Shown here: positions 32,588 to 41,089 of the stretch, one piece after another
How the letters are laid out: every line of letters starts with the position of its first letter
Position numbering within the stretch: position 1 is the stretch's first letter
Origin: Planctomycetota bacterium
GTDB taxonomy: Bacteria; Planctomycetota; Phycisphaerae; Phycisphaerales; UBA1924
Length of the DNA: 56,280 nt
Direction of reading: 5' to 3'
Assembly (NCBI GenBank): GCA_024280755.1
Contig: JAJRPN010000035.1
Coordinates: 1 to 56,280 of the forward strand
Program-made: the position numbers and the translations under genes
The notes under the pieces: generated by a model
What the model was told of the DNA's origin: nothing
The model's input: only the letters and a program-made list of their open reading frames with translations
The model's database searches: none

Positions 32588-34348
32588 TTAGCCGACGGGA
32601 CGCCCGTCGAACACCTCGGGAACAAGTTTTCTGAGCCTTGACCGCACATAACTGGCGGCTTCGGCTTCGGAATCGAAACTGATCGCTTTTTTAGCAATCC
32701 GTTCGCAACGGGCAACAGTTAGGCTGCGGATGGTCTTTTTGAGCATCGGCAGCGATGACCCTGTTGCAGAGATGGTACGCACGCCAAGCCCGATCAGCAA
32801 TGCGGCAAATGCAGGATCTGCAGCCGATTGCCCGCAACACGACACCGAGATGTCATGGCGACGCCCAGCACGGGCGACATCGCGGATGAGCTTGAGTACC
32901 GCAGGGTGGATCGGTGTATATAAAGAAGCGACCCGTTCATTGGTTCGGTCAACTGCAAGGGTGTACTGCACCAAATCGTTGGTTCCGATGGAAAAAAAAT
33001 CGACTTCTCGGGCGAACGACCCCGCCATCAAGGCAGCAGCGGGCACCTCCACCATCATCCCAATCTCAATATTCTTATCATATGTAACCCCTTGCTCATC
33101 AAGCTCTTCCATCTCTTCATGGATGAAATATTTGCCCGTTCTGAACTCGGCAATATTGGTGATGAGCGGGAACATGACCTTGATTGGGCCGTGTGCGCTG
33201 GCGCGGAGAATTGCGCGGAGTTGGGTACGGAAGATATCTTGATGAACGAGGCAATACCGGATGGAACGCAGACCAAGGTACGGGTTTCTTTCGGGGTTTT
33301 CTTCTTGCTCTTGCGTATATTTGTCCGCACCGAGATCGATGGTACGGATAGTCAACGGCTTGCCATTGAGTTTCTTTACACATTCGGCGTAGGCCTGGTA
33401 ATGATCTTCTTCGGTAGGTTCTGTATTCCGGGTGAGGAAAAGGAACTCGGTTCGATAAAGCCCGATTCCGGTGCCGCCATCATTGAGCACTTGCTCGATT
33501 TCTTCCGCGAACTCGATGTTTCCGAGGAGATTGATATGAACGCCGTCGGCGGTGACTGCGGGAAGCTTTACATATTCATGGAGTGAGAGGGAGACCTGAC
33601 GGGCGCGGAGCTGGGCCTGGTGGTATCGCTCAATAGTTTCCTCGTCTGGGTCGAGGATAATGACACCTTTTTTGCCATCGACGATGATCCGTTGGCCATC
33701 AGATACCTGTGATACAAGCTTGCGCACCCCTACTACCGCGGGAAGATTCAGTGCGCCGGCGACAATCGCGGTGTGGCTTGTCGGGCCACCGAGTGCGGTG
33801 ACGAAAGCTGCGACTTTGGTGCGATCGAACCCTGCTGTCTGCGATGGGGTGAGATCGCGGGCGACGATTACAGTGCCTTCATCAAGGTTGGTAATCGAGA
33901 CTTCCTGGTCGGTTTCGAGGTTGCGAAGCTGGCGCGAAGCAAGGTCGCGCAGATCATCGACCTTGGACTGGAATGTAGAATCTGAATGGTTGGCGAATTT
34001 TTTGGAGATCGTGTCAAAGGTCGATGAGATCGCGTATTCGGCGTTGACCATCTCGTCTTCGATCATCTTTTTGATCGGGGTGAGAATTGAAGGATCGTTC
34101 AAAACACCGATATGAAAGAGGAATATCTTGGCTGCCTCTTTGCCCATTTCGTCAGCTGCGGTTTGGTGCAGATCGTTGAGCTCGGAGATCGATGCCATAC
34201 GAGCAAAGTCATATCGTTCGAGTTCTGCGGGGATATTTGCGGGGTCAATAACGCGTTTTTTGACGCGTAAACGCTCTTCGTCTTCGATGACGAAGACTTT
34301 GCCGATGACAAAGCCGGGGGAAACTGGGATGCCTCGCAGGGTGAGCAT
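32588..34348 (-). CDS. ptsI: PEP-protein phosphotransferase (PTS enzyme I)
   Basis: 586 residues from M-L-T-L-R-G-I-P-V-S-P-G-F-V-I-G (AGGA 5 bases upstream); a start at 34378 is less likely. Enzyme I takes phosphate from PEP on a His and passes it to HPr. The active His is in G-G-P-T-S-H-T-A-I-V-A-G-A-L-N-L-P-A-V-V-G. The PEP-binding half shows G-I-G-L-Y-R-T-E-F-L-F, G-L-R-S-I-R-Y-C-L, M-F-P-L-I-T-N, and F-S-I-G-T-N-D-L-V-Q-Y-T-L-A-V-D-R, ending with C-C-G-Q-S-A-A-D-P. Complete. No ptsH or sugar-specific EII gene is nearby, so it may serve a regulatory PTS. Confidence 0.95.
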   Translation of the reverse strand: MLTLRGIPVSPGFVIGKVFVIEDEERLRVKKRVIDPANIPAELERYDFARMASISELNDLHQTAADEMGKEAAKIFLFHIGVLNDPSILTPIKKMIEDEMVNAEYAISSTFDTISKKFANHSDSTFQSKVDDLRDLASRQLRNLETDQEVSITNLDEGTVIVARDLTPSQTAGFDRTKVAAFVTALGGPTSHTAIVAGALNLPAVVGVRKLVSQVSDGQRIIVDGKKGVIILDPDEETIERYHQAQLRARQVSLSLHEYVKLPAVTADGVHINLLGNIEFAEEIEQVLNDGGTGIGLYRTEFLFLTRNTEPTEEDHYQAYAECVKKLNGKPLTIRTIDLGADKYTQEQEENPERNPYLGLRSIRYCLVHQDIFRTQLRAILRASAHGPIKVMFPLITNIAEFRTGKYFIHEEMEELDEQGVTYDKNIEIGMMVEVPAAALMAGSFAREVDFFSIGTNDLVQYTLAVDRTNERVASLYTPIHPAVLKLIRDVARAGRRHDISVSCCGQSAADPAFAALLIGLGVRTISATGSSLPMLKKTIRSLTVARCERIAKKAISFDSEAEAASYVRSRLRKLVPEVFDGRPVG

Positions 34349-34481
34349 GGGGTTCCTAAGGGTGAGCAGCGTGTCCATTTCTGATAATGGGGGATGCCCT
34401 ATCTTAGCAAGAAAGGGGGCGAGGACGCGGTTTGGGGGTTACAAGGGATGATGAGGGAATTGAGTAGGATTCTGTGGATAG

Positions 34482-34493
34482 GTGGTGTATAAT
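34482..34493 (+). promoter_or_regulatory. Extended -10 promoter upstream of rho
   Basis: TGGTG directly before TATAAT (34488-34493) gives a strong extended -10; no clear -35 box is seen at standard spacing. It is ~140 bases before the rho start. Confidence 0.5.
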
Positions 34494-34631
34494 ATGCCAG
34501 ACGCATCGACGGGTTGAACTCGAAAAGGATTCCAAGAAATCCATTGAGTAGCCAAGCCGAGATGCATTAAACGAAACTTCAGATTTAAATGTGTGTTATG
34601 CATGAGGTCTGTTGTTGAGCAAGAAAAATAC

Positions 34632-35846
34632 ATGTCTACTACCACGCTGACCGGCATATTGGAATGGCCAAAGCGCTCGGAGGGTCGTATCCGGCAAATG
34701 TCTGATACCACTTCGAAGATGCTTGAAGCCTCAGACGACCCGTTTGTCCCTGTTCATTTCGGGGAAGAGTTGCCATTGCGCAGCGGGCTTCATGTTGAGG
34801 TGGAGGTTGTCGAGAAGAAGCCTCGACGCAGACGACGCGGACGCGGGCCTTCTGGGCCACGCAAGCCACGCCCTGTGGTCGAACGGTTTATTGAGATCGA
34901 GGGGATGAGCCCCGAAGATTTCGCTGGCCGAAAACAGTTCTCAGACCTGACGAGTATCGACCCAGCACCCCGGCTCACGCTTGAGTATCCTGGATGTCCG
35001 CCGGTCTGTCGATTGATTGATTTGTTCTGCCCGATTGGGCGTGGACAGCGTGGGTTGATTGTTTCGCCGCCTAAGGCTGGCAAGACGACGCTGCTCAAGG
35101 ACATCACCACCTCGGTATTGATGAACCATCCTGATGTGCATGTGATGGCACTGCTCATTGATGAACGCCCAGAAGAAGTCACCGATTTCTTACGAACCTT
35201 CCACGGCAACGCTGCCCAGCGCGATGGCGACGAACCGTTTGATAAGCCTTGGAAACCTGAACAGATTGAACTGTTCGCTTCGAGCAATGATCATGATGTG
35301 GCACGCCATGTCGAGATCTCGATCAACACGATCGATCGCGCTAAGCGGATGGTCGAAGCAGGCAAGCATGTGTTTATTGTGCTTGATTCGCTGACTCGGC
35401 TCGGACGGGCGTTTAACAGGTCCAACAAGCATGCTAACTCTGGGCGGACCTTGTCGGGCGGGATTGATTCCAAGGCTCTTGAGGTGCCCAAGCAAATCTT
35501 TGGGGCTGCTCGCAACACCGAAGAGGGCGGGTCGCTCACGATCATTGCAACCTGCCTGGTCGATACTGGCTCGCAAGGCGACCAAGTGATCTTCGAAGAG
35601 TTCAAAGGCACAGGAAACATGGAGCTGATCCTCGATCGCAAGATCGCAGAAAAACGATTGTTCCCCGCGATCAACCTCGCAGCCAGCGGCACACGCAAGG
35701 AAGATTTGTTGATTGAGGATAAGCCTTTGCAAACGATCACGGCATTGCGTCGTCGGATGCTCAACATGCCTCCACCTGTGCAGGTGGAGCAGCTTTTGGC
35801 TGCATTGGCACGCTTTGAGACGAATGAAGAACTGGTTGGGTCATAG
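34632..35846 (+). CDS. rho: Transcription termination factor Rho
   Basis: 404 residues from M-S-T-T-T-L-T-G (an in-frame ATG at 34605 and codons from 34593 are possible). Rho is a hexameric RNA translocase that ends transcription. The N-terminal RNA-binding part has T-G-I-L-E near the start, as in Rho cold-shock domains, and a short basic insert K-P-R-R-R-R-R-G-R-G. The motor has Walker A S-P-P-K-A-G-K-T-T-L-L-K, Walker B with V-F-I-V-L-D-S-L-T-R-L-G-R-A-F-N, and A-A-R-N-T-E-E-G-G-S-L-T-I-I-A-T. It ends near R-F-E-T-N-E-E-L. Divergent from ptsI. Confidence 0.95.
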   Translation: MSTTTLTGILEWPKRSEGRIRQMSDTTSKMLEASDDPFVPVHFGEELPLRSGLHVEVEVVEKKPRRRRRGRGPSGPRKPRPVVERFIEIEGMSPEDFAGRKQFSDLTSIDPAPRLTLEYPGCPPVCRLIDLFCPIGRGQRGLIVSPPKAGKTTLLKDITTSVLMNHPDVHVMALLIDERPEEVTDFLRTFHGNAAQRDGDEPFDKPWKPEQIELFASSNDHDVARHVEISINTIDRAKRMVEAGKHVFIVLDSLTRLGRAFNRSNKHANSGRTLSGGIDSKALEVPKQIFGAARNTEEGGSLTIIATCLVDTGSQGDQVIFEEFKGTGNMELILDRKIAEKRLFPAINLAASGTRKEDLLIEDKPLQTITALRRRMLNMPPPVQVEQLLAALARFETNEELVGS

Positions 35847-35866
35847 CTCAAGAATGATTCGTAGAT

Positions 35867-35899
35867 AAAAAACACACCCGCTAATTTCTTGGCGGGTGT
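35867..35899. terminator. Hairpin downstream of rho; better terminator on the minus strand
   Basis: ACACCCGC (35874-35881) pairs with GCGGGTGT (35892-35899). The six-base A run (35867-35872) makes a T run only on the minus strand; on the plus strand the stem is followed by ATATG. It may work in both directions. Confidence 0.55.
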
Positions 35900-36044
35900 A
35901 TATGTGCTCCAGCCTGATCTGGTAGTGCTGCAGCAGTTCATGAGTGAGAACGAAGTGCTGAACATTTTCGATCTTTCAGTGTCCCTTGTCGCGTTTAGAT
36001 CGTGCCTGACGGCTCTGCTCCACACAAGAACACCATACTTGTTT

Positions 36045-36098
36045 CCTCCTCCGTCCTGACGGGGGAGGTGTCGAACGAAGTGAGGCGGAGGGGGTCTT
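36045..36098 (+). repeat. GGGGGAGG...CGGAGGGGGTCTT element, copy 2
   Basis: CCTCCTCCGTCCTGACGGGG-type hairpin followed by GGAGGTGTCGAACGAAGTGA and CGGAGGGGGTCTT. Same organisation as 11311-11365. Region 35847-36349 holds no gene. Confidence 0.8.
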
Positions 36099-36140
36099 GC
36101 TTGGACTTTGCCCTTTGTTATAGATCAATACCTCTCCTTG

Positions 36141-36193
36141 AAGACCCCCTCCGTCTGCTGCGCAGCCACCTCCCCCGTCAGGACGGGGGAGGG
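36141..36193 (-). repeat. GGGGGAGG...CGGAGGGGGTCTT element, copy 3, inverted
   Basis: AAGACCCCCTCCG ... CCACCTCCCCC with the GTCAGGACGGGGGAGG end, opposite in orientation to copy 2 and 42 bases from it, so the two can form a long stem between rho and the dockerin cluster. Confidence 0.8.
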
Positions 36194-36349
36194 ACAAAGA
36201 GTTGGGAAACGAGCCGTCAGACAGAGCCTAGTGCGGGGTGCCCCTGAAACGCATTTGCAATTCTCGCTGGAATCTCTTGTATAGAGAACACATTCTGGTA
36301 TGGTTGGGCTCGTACACCGCACACACCCACTGTCATCTCGGAGGTTTTT

Positions 36350-37699
36350 ATGTTGACCCCACGCATCAGCCCACTTGTCGGCTCGCTTTGTCTTTCTGCT
36401 GGAACTTCACTTGTTCTTGCAGAGATGCCCACCGATTGGACCTTTGAGCTTCAGTGTCGATCGAGCCTTGATGTTGGCACGCCTGCTTTTAACTTGCCGT
36501 TCCCGAGTTTGCTCTCATCGCAATATGTTTCGATTGGCGAAGCGGGCGACATCGCGATTCGGGTGGTGCTTAGTGGATCTGAGGGTGTGTTTTATGGGCA
36601 AGATGGTGTTGGGGGGATGATCTTTACTGCACCAGCCCCTGTTGATCCGATCTGGTCGACCACGCTGGATCTTCGCAATGGTTTCATTGCCATCGAGATG
36701 GGCAACTTTGGAGACGGGGCGCAGCTATGGGATACCTCAGGCACACTCGTCGACAACTTTTCGATCGGCGGCAGCGAAGGAGTCTCTGGATTCACAGGGA
36801 TCACCGTGACAAGTGATGGCAAGATTTGTTATCGAGGTGATTCTGGGGCGAATGATAAAATCGTGATCGATGAGTTTGTTGGCGGAGTGCGAACACAAAC
36901 ATTGATCGCGCAGACCGGAACCGGGGACTATACCTTCCTGTTCTCGCCTGAGATCAACGATGCTGGACAGATATTGGCCAATACGATTCCGGGTGGATCG
37001 ACACGAAGGATTGTGTTGTTTGATGCTGCGGGCGTGCCGACGACTGTGGCCCAAACCGGAGCGACCTGGAACTCATTTGTGAACTCGACCGCGTTGGCAC
37101 AAAATGGTGATGTCGCGTTTGATGCCCGGCGAGCAGCAGATTCGATCTGGGAAGTGGTTCATTGGAATGGCACAGACCACACCACAATCGCTGATGGGAA
37201 TCATCCCAACCTACGCAACGGTGCGATCGGTAACTTCCCGCCTGTGGTCAACTCAAACGGATGGGTCGCGTTTCGAGCGGGCGATGTTGAACACGATGCG
37301 ACTGGGCTTTGGGTTGGAGACGGGACTGATCTTGTGCAGTTGATCGAGTTTGACCAGATGATCGAGACCGATCTTGGGATGCTGCCGTTGGGCTTTGACT
37401 TTGGAGGAGCAACCGGCAAACAAGTTTTGAGCGGGGTGGTTGATATCAATGAGAACGGACAAGTTGCGTTCTCCGCATTTTTACAGAACGGGACGATCGG
37501 CGTGTTTGTCGCAACGCCTGTACTCAACAGTTGCATTGCCGATTTTAATGGCGATGGGACGCTCAACTTCTTTGATGTTTCAGCGTTCTTAACCGAGTTT
37601 GGTATCCAGAGTGCTTTAGCGGATATCAATGGAGATGGAGCATGGAACTTCTTTGATGTTTCGGCGTTTCTTCAAGCATTCATCGCCGGGTGCCCTTAA
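36350..37699 (+). CDS. Secreted beta-propeller-like protein with GC-type dockerin
   Basis: 449 residues, ATG with GGAGG 5 bases upstream. Signal peptide ends around S-L-V-L-A. The body (about 30-395) consists of repeated segments of the type G-D-I-A-I-R-V-V-L, I-N-D-A-G-Q-I-L-A-N, L-A-Q-N-G-D-V-A-F-D-A-R and I-N-E-N-G-Q-V-A-F-S-A-F, as in the 'choice-of-anchor' propeller-like proteins common in this group. The C-terminal ~55 residues are the GC-type dockerin: C-I-A-D-F-N-G-D-G-T-L-N-F-F-D-V-S ... I-A-G-C-P, two calcium loops framed by two Cys. First gene of the dockerin cluster. Ligand of the propeller unknown. Confidence 0.8.
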   Translation: MLTPRISPLVGSLCLSAGTSLVLAEMPTDWTFELQCRSSLDVGTPAFNLPFPSLLSSQYVSIGEAGDIAIRVVLSGSEGVFYGQDGVGGMIFTAPAPVDPIWSTTLDLRNGFIAIEMGNFGDGAQLWDTSGTLVDNFSIGGSEGVSGFTGITVTSDGKICYRGDSGANDKIVIDEFVGGVRTQTLIAQTGTGDYTFLFSPEINDAGQILANTIPGGSTRRIVLFDAAGVPTTVAQTGATWNSFVNSTALAQNGDVAFDARRAADSIWEVVHWNGTDHTTIADGNHPNLRNGAIGNFPPVVNSNGWVAFRAGDVEHDATGLWVGDGTDLVQLIEFDQMIETDLGMLPLGFDFGGATGKQVLSGVVDINENGQVAFSAFLQNGTIGVFVATPVLNSCIADFNGDGTLNFFDVSAFLTEFGIQSALADINGDGAWNFFDVSAFLQAFIAGCP

Positions 37700-37756
37700 C
37701 CCGATAAATCGGCTTGTATACGCGTTTTATAGCGGATTATTTGGTCTATTAATGTG

Positions 37757-37784
37757 TTGTGGATCTGGGCATTTGGTGTATACT
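37757..37784 (+). promoter_or_regulatory. Promoter upstream of the di-heme peroxidase gene
   Basis: TTGTGG (37757-37762), 16-base spacer, and TATACT (37779-37784) preceded by TTGGTG. The -10 is 45 bases before the start codon. Confidence 0.5.
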
Positions 37785-37828
37785 TTGGATAGCCGACACT
37801 CGGCTGGTTTCACGCAAGGACTCTCATT

Positions 37829-39682
37829 ATGACTCACCGCTCACTTTCAGCCTTGAAAGCCTCGTTTATGATTCTGCCTGTGATTGCTTTTTCGCTTGTT
37901 GGAGCGATGGGTACATCGAGCGCATCAGCGATGGGCGATGGGCGTATTTTTGGGTTGTGGGAGCCGTTTGCGCCCCCTGAGAATCAACCCAGCGCTGAGC
38001 GGCAGGTGCTTGGCAAGATCTTGTTCTGGGATGAACAACTTTCGAGCGATAACACGATGGCGTGTGGGACATGCCATATTACCTCTGAAGGTGGGATTGA
38101 TCCGCGAGTTGGCACGAACCCAGCGTTCGACGGGATCTTTGCAACTGCTGACGATGTGTTTGGTTCGCCGGGCATGATCACGACAGATATCAACGGCGAG
38201 TATGTTCGCTCTGATCAGTATGATCTTGGCGTGCAAGTCACCGGCCGGCGTTCGATGAGTAACTTTATCTCGATGTATGTTGGGAACCTTTTCTGGGATG
38301 GACGAGCAGAGGGTGACTTTGTTGATCCGGTCACAGGACAAACACTTGCTATATCGAGTGCAGCTCTGGAAGTCCAGGCGATTGCTCCGCTGATGAATGA
38401 TATCGAGATGGCGCATACAGGCCGCGACTGGGGCGGATTGATTACGAAGATTGCAACCGCGACGCCGATGGCCTTGGCTTCTGATATCCCACAAGACATG
38501 CTTGATGCAATTGCTGCAAGCGAAACCTATCCAGAACTCTTTGAGATGGCGTTTGGCGATCCCGAAATTACCGCTGGCCGAATCGGCTTTGCGATCGCCA
38601 ACTATGAGCGGAACTTGGTGCCCAATGAGTCGCCTTGGGATATTTGGAACGATGGCGACGACCTTGCGATGACCTCGCAGCAGATTCAGGGGTACAACTT
38701 ATTCCGAAACTCGGCGTGTATTCAGTGCCATGTTGGTGCGTTGTTTTCACAGAACTCATTTGTGACTGAGGGTGTTCGCCCGGTGCATGAAGACTTTGGT
38801 CGGAATATTGTCACTGGCGTGTTTAGTGAGCGTGGCGCTTTTCGGATGCCGCCGTTGCGCAATGTTGGGCTTCGTGATCGATTCATGCACACCGGCGGGT
38901 TAGCAACGCTTGACGAAGTGTTCGATTTCTATGCACACCGCAATGGGCTGAGCCCGAATGGCGAGAATCTAGATTTCAGGCTTGTTGACCCCATTGCATT
39001 CTCCCCTACCGACGAGGCTCTTGTGAAGGACTTCCTGCTCACCGCACTCACTGATCCGCGCATCGCCAATGAGACTTTTCCGTTCGATCGACCAACGCTT
39101 CACAGTGAAGTCGCTGCCAATCCGCTGGTCAGCAACAGCGGGATCGCGGGCTCTGGCGGGTTTGTGCCTGAGATGATCGCGGTAACGCCTCCGAATATTG
39201 GAAACCTTGATTTCAAGATCGGTTTAGACTTTGCCCTCGGCGGTGCCCAGGCATGGGTGGCCGTATCGAACAGCCCGCCGGTTGGTGGTGTAGTCGCCCA
39301 AGATGAGCTTGTTGGGCCGATTGACCTCAACGGGATGGGCAATGGCGATGGCTACGGCACGATGTTCTACTCAATTGACGATGTTTCGCTCGATGGCCAG
39401 ACTCTTTATATGCAATGGCTTGTTGCAGATCCAAATGCTGTCGGCGGGTTTGCTCGCTCGGGCGTTGCTCAGGTTACGCCGTTCTGTTCGATGACTGCCT
39501 CATGTGCTGTGGTTTGTCAGGCGGATCTCAATGGTGATGGTGCCTTGAACTTCTTTGATGTGTCAGCCTTCTTGAGTGCGTTTAATGCTTCAGATCTTGC
39601 TGCCGATTTTAACGGCGATGGATCACTCAACTTCTTCGATGTTTCGGCGTTCTTGAATGCGTTTGCTGATGGATGCCCATGA
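37829..39682 (+). CDS. Di-heme cytochrome c peroxidase/MauG-type protein with GC-type dockerin
   Basis: 617 residues. AAGGA lies 8 bases before ATG; the signal peptide ends near S-S-A-S-A. Heme motifs are C-G-T-C-H (79-83) and C-I-Q-C-H (~297), in the order and spacing of bacterial di-heme peroxidases and MauG. Other family features: L-G-K-I-L-F-W-D, R-R-S-M-S-N-F, F-W-D-G-R-A, G-A-F-R-M-P-P-L-R-N-V and M-H-T-G-G-L-A-T-L-D-E-V. They reduce peroxide or oxidise a substrate using electrons from c-type cytochromes. After about residue 400 a beta-rich segment leads to the dockerin tail C-Q-A-D-L-N-G-D-G-A-L-N-F-F-D-V-S ... A-D-G-C-P. Peroxidases of this class are usually free periplasmic proteins, so the anchor is notable. 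Confidence 0.88.
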   Translation: MTHRSLSALKASFMILPVIAFSLVGAMGTSSASAMGDGRIFGLWEPFAPPENQPSAERQVLGKILFWDEQLSSDNTMACGTCHITSEGGIDPRVGTNPAFDGIFATADDVFGSPGMITTDINGEYVRSDQYDLGVQVTGRRSMSNFISMYVGNLFWDGRAEGDFVDPVTGQTLAISSAALEVQAIAPLMNDIEMAHTGRDWGGLITKIATATPMALASDIPQDMLDAIAASETYPELFEMAFGDPEITAGRIGFAIANYERNLVPNESPWDIWNDGDDLAMTSQQIQGYNLFRNSACIQCHVGALFSQNSFVTEGVRPVHEDFGRNIVTGVFSERGAFRMPPLRNVGLRDRFMHTGGLATLDEVFDFYAHRNGLSPNGENLDFRLVDPIAFSPTDEALVKDFLLTALTDPRIANETFPFDRPTLHSEVAANPLVSNSGIAGSGGFVPEMIAVTPPNIGNLDFKIGLDFALGGAQAWVAVSNSPPVGGVVAQDELVGPIDLNGMGNGDGYGTMFYSIDDVSLDGQTLYMQWLVADPNAVGGFARSGVAQVTPFCSMTASCAVVCQADLNGDGALNFFDVSAFLSAFNASDLAADFNGDGSLNFFDVSAFLNAFADGCP

Positions 39683-39763
39683 GAGACTAAAAGCCCAATG
39701 GGTTCCTAAATTGCAAAGAACCCGTCAGGCCCGATAAAACACATTCTCTTGTCCCAAATTCAC

Positions 39764-39796
39764 CCCCCAAAGCCCCTAAGTCTTGGGGGTTTTTTC
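39764..39796 (+). terminator. Terminator after the di-heme peroxidase gene
   Basis: CCCCCAA (39764-39770) pairs with TTGGGGG (39783-39789), followed by a T run. Confidence 0.85.
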
Positions 39797-39798
39797 TT

Positions 39799-39825
39799 TT
39801 GTATTTCAGCATCTTGTGGTACACT
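39799..39825 (+). promoter_or_regulatory. Promoter upstream of the 39883 gene
   Basis: TTGTAT (39799-39804), 15-base spacer, TACACT (39820-39825) preceded by TGTGG. Similar TGGTACACT or TGGTGTATACT sequences precede other cluster genes. Confidence 0.4.
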
Positions 39826-39882
39826 TTGCACTCGCACTGGGGCGGTGTATGTGTCTTTGTGTGGAAACTGGAGGAATTTCGA

Positions 39883-40893
39883 ATGCGTCAACAAAAACTG
39901 TTCGCTGCGGCTGGTGCGGCTTTATTAAGCTGCGCCGCTTTTTCAACATCCGCGACTGCTGATGAAGTTACTGTCTTGAATGATTCGCTTATCGATGGTG
40001 GATCGGTGTTAATTTGCCCATGCTTTGGTGCGGGCGAAGAAGCCGCAGTCTGGCTGACGAGCCCTTGCGATGGCAATATTGTGGCAATTCAAATTTTCTG
40101 GAAATCGCTCTTGGGTGGAGCTGGGCAATCGCTCGAAGATGAGATCATTGTGTATGAAGCTGGCAGCTTCCCGAACCCTGGCGCAGTCAAGGATTCGTTT
40201 AGTGGTCCTGTGCTCACCGATGGCGGACTCAATGAATATCGGTATAAGGACGAGAATCAGCTCATTCCGATTTCGATCCCAGTCACTGCGGGTGAAGAGT
40301 TTGTGGTCTCGTTGAAGTTTTTGAATACAAACTTTACCGATCAGTTCTTGCCTTCGATTGTTTCGGATAATGACGGCTGCTCGAGTGGAAAGAACACTGT
40401 CAAGGTGAACGGTTCAGTCTGGACCAACGCGTGTTCGCTTGGTGTCTCTGGCGACTGGGTGATTCGTGCAGTAATCGATTGCACCGGCGAGCCCGTCGGT
40501 GCTGCGTGTTTGCCTGATGGATCGTGTGCTGAGGGATTGACCCAAGCCGATACAATCGCCCTCGGTGGCGTATGGAACGGAACAGGCTCAACTTGTGCTG
40601 ATACGATGTGCTTGGGTGCGTGCTATATTCCTGCGACCGAGTCGTGCGTGCAGTTTGATCTTGCGACCTGTAACATTGTTGGCGGGACATGGAGTGGTCC
40701 TGGCTCGACGGATTGTGCATCGACCTGCCCGGCTGATATGAACGAGGACGGGAGCTTGAACTTCTTTGATGTTTCGGTCTTCCTCCAGGCCTTCTCGGCG
40801 ATGGAAACAGTTGCCGATTTTAACAACGACGGGGTGTTTAACTTCTTCGATGTCTCTGCATTTTTGCAGGCGTTCAATGAGGGATGCCTATAA
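39883..40893 (+). CDS. Secreted hypothetical protein with GC-type dockerin
   Basis: 336 residues; GGAGG 8 bases before ATG. The signal peptide ends at about T-S-A-T-A. Residues ~30-195 form a beta-rich, Cys-containing domain (V-L-I-C-P-C-F-G-A-G-E-E, L-T-S-P-C-D-G-N-I-V-A-I-Q-I-F-W, W-V-I-R-A-V-I-D-C). Residues ~200-280 contain two Cys-rich units (A-A-C-L-P-D-G-S-C, G-T-W-S-G-P-G-S-T-D-C) that recur in secreted planctomycete proteins. The dockerin tail reads C-P-A-D-M-N-E-D-G-S-L-N-F-F-D-V-S and ends G-C-L instead of G-C-P. Function unknown. Confidence 0.8.
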   Translation: MRQQKLFAAAGAALLSCAAFSTSATADEVTVLNDSLIDGGSVLICPCFGAGEEAAVWLTSPCDGNIVAIQIFWKSLLGGAGQSLEDEIIVYEAGSFPNPGAVKDSFSGPVLTDGGLNEYRYKDENQLIPISIPVTAGEEFVVSLKFLNTNFTDQFLPSIVSDNDGCSSGKNTVKVNGSVWTNACSLGVSGDWVIRAVIDCTGEPVGAACLPDGSCAEGLTQADTIALGGVWNGTGSTCADTMCLGACYIPATESCVQFDLATCNIVGGTWSGPGSTDCASTCPADMNEDGSLNFFDVSVFLQAFSAMETVADFNNDGVFNFFDVSAFLQAFNEGCL

Positions 40894-41089
40894 ACCGAAG
40901 CTTTACAGTCTTTGTTTGGGTTAATACTGCTTCACTTGATGCGAGTTTTCAGGTCACAGGCAACCCGGACGAGAATTGTGACGAATAATCGAACACGGGC
41001 ATTCGCCCATTCAATCAGCGTTTTTTAGAACAAAGCTGATGGATCGCTGAAGTTGGCGACCAATCAGACAATGGATCAGGAGAGAAGAT

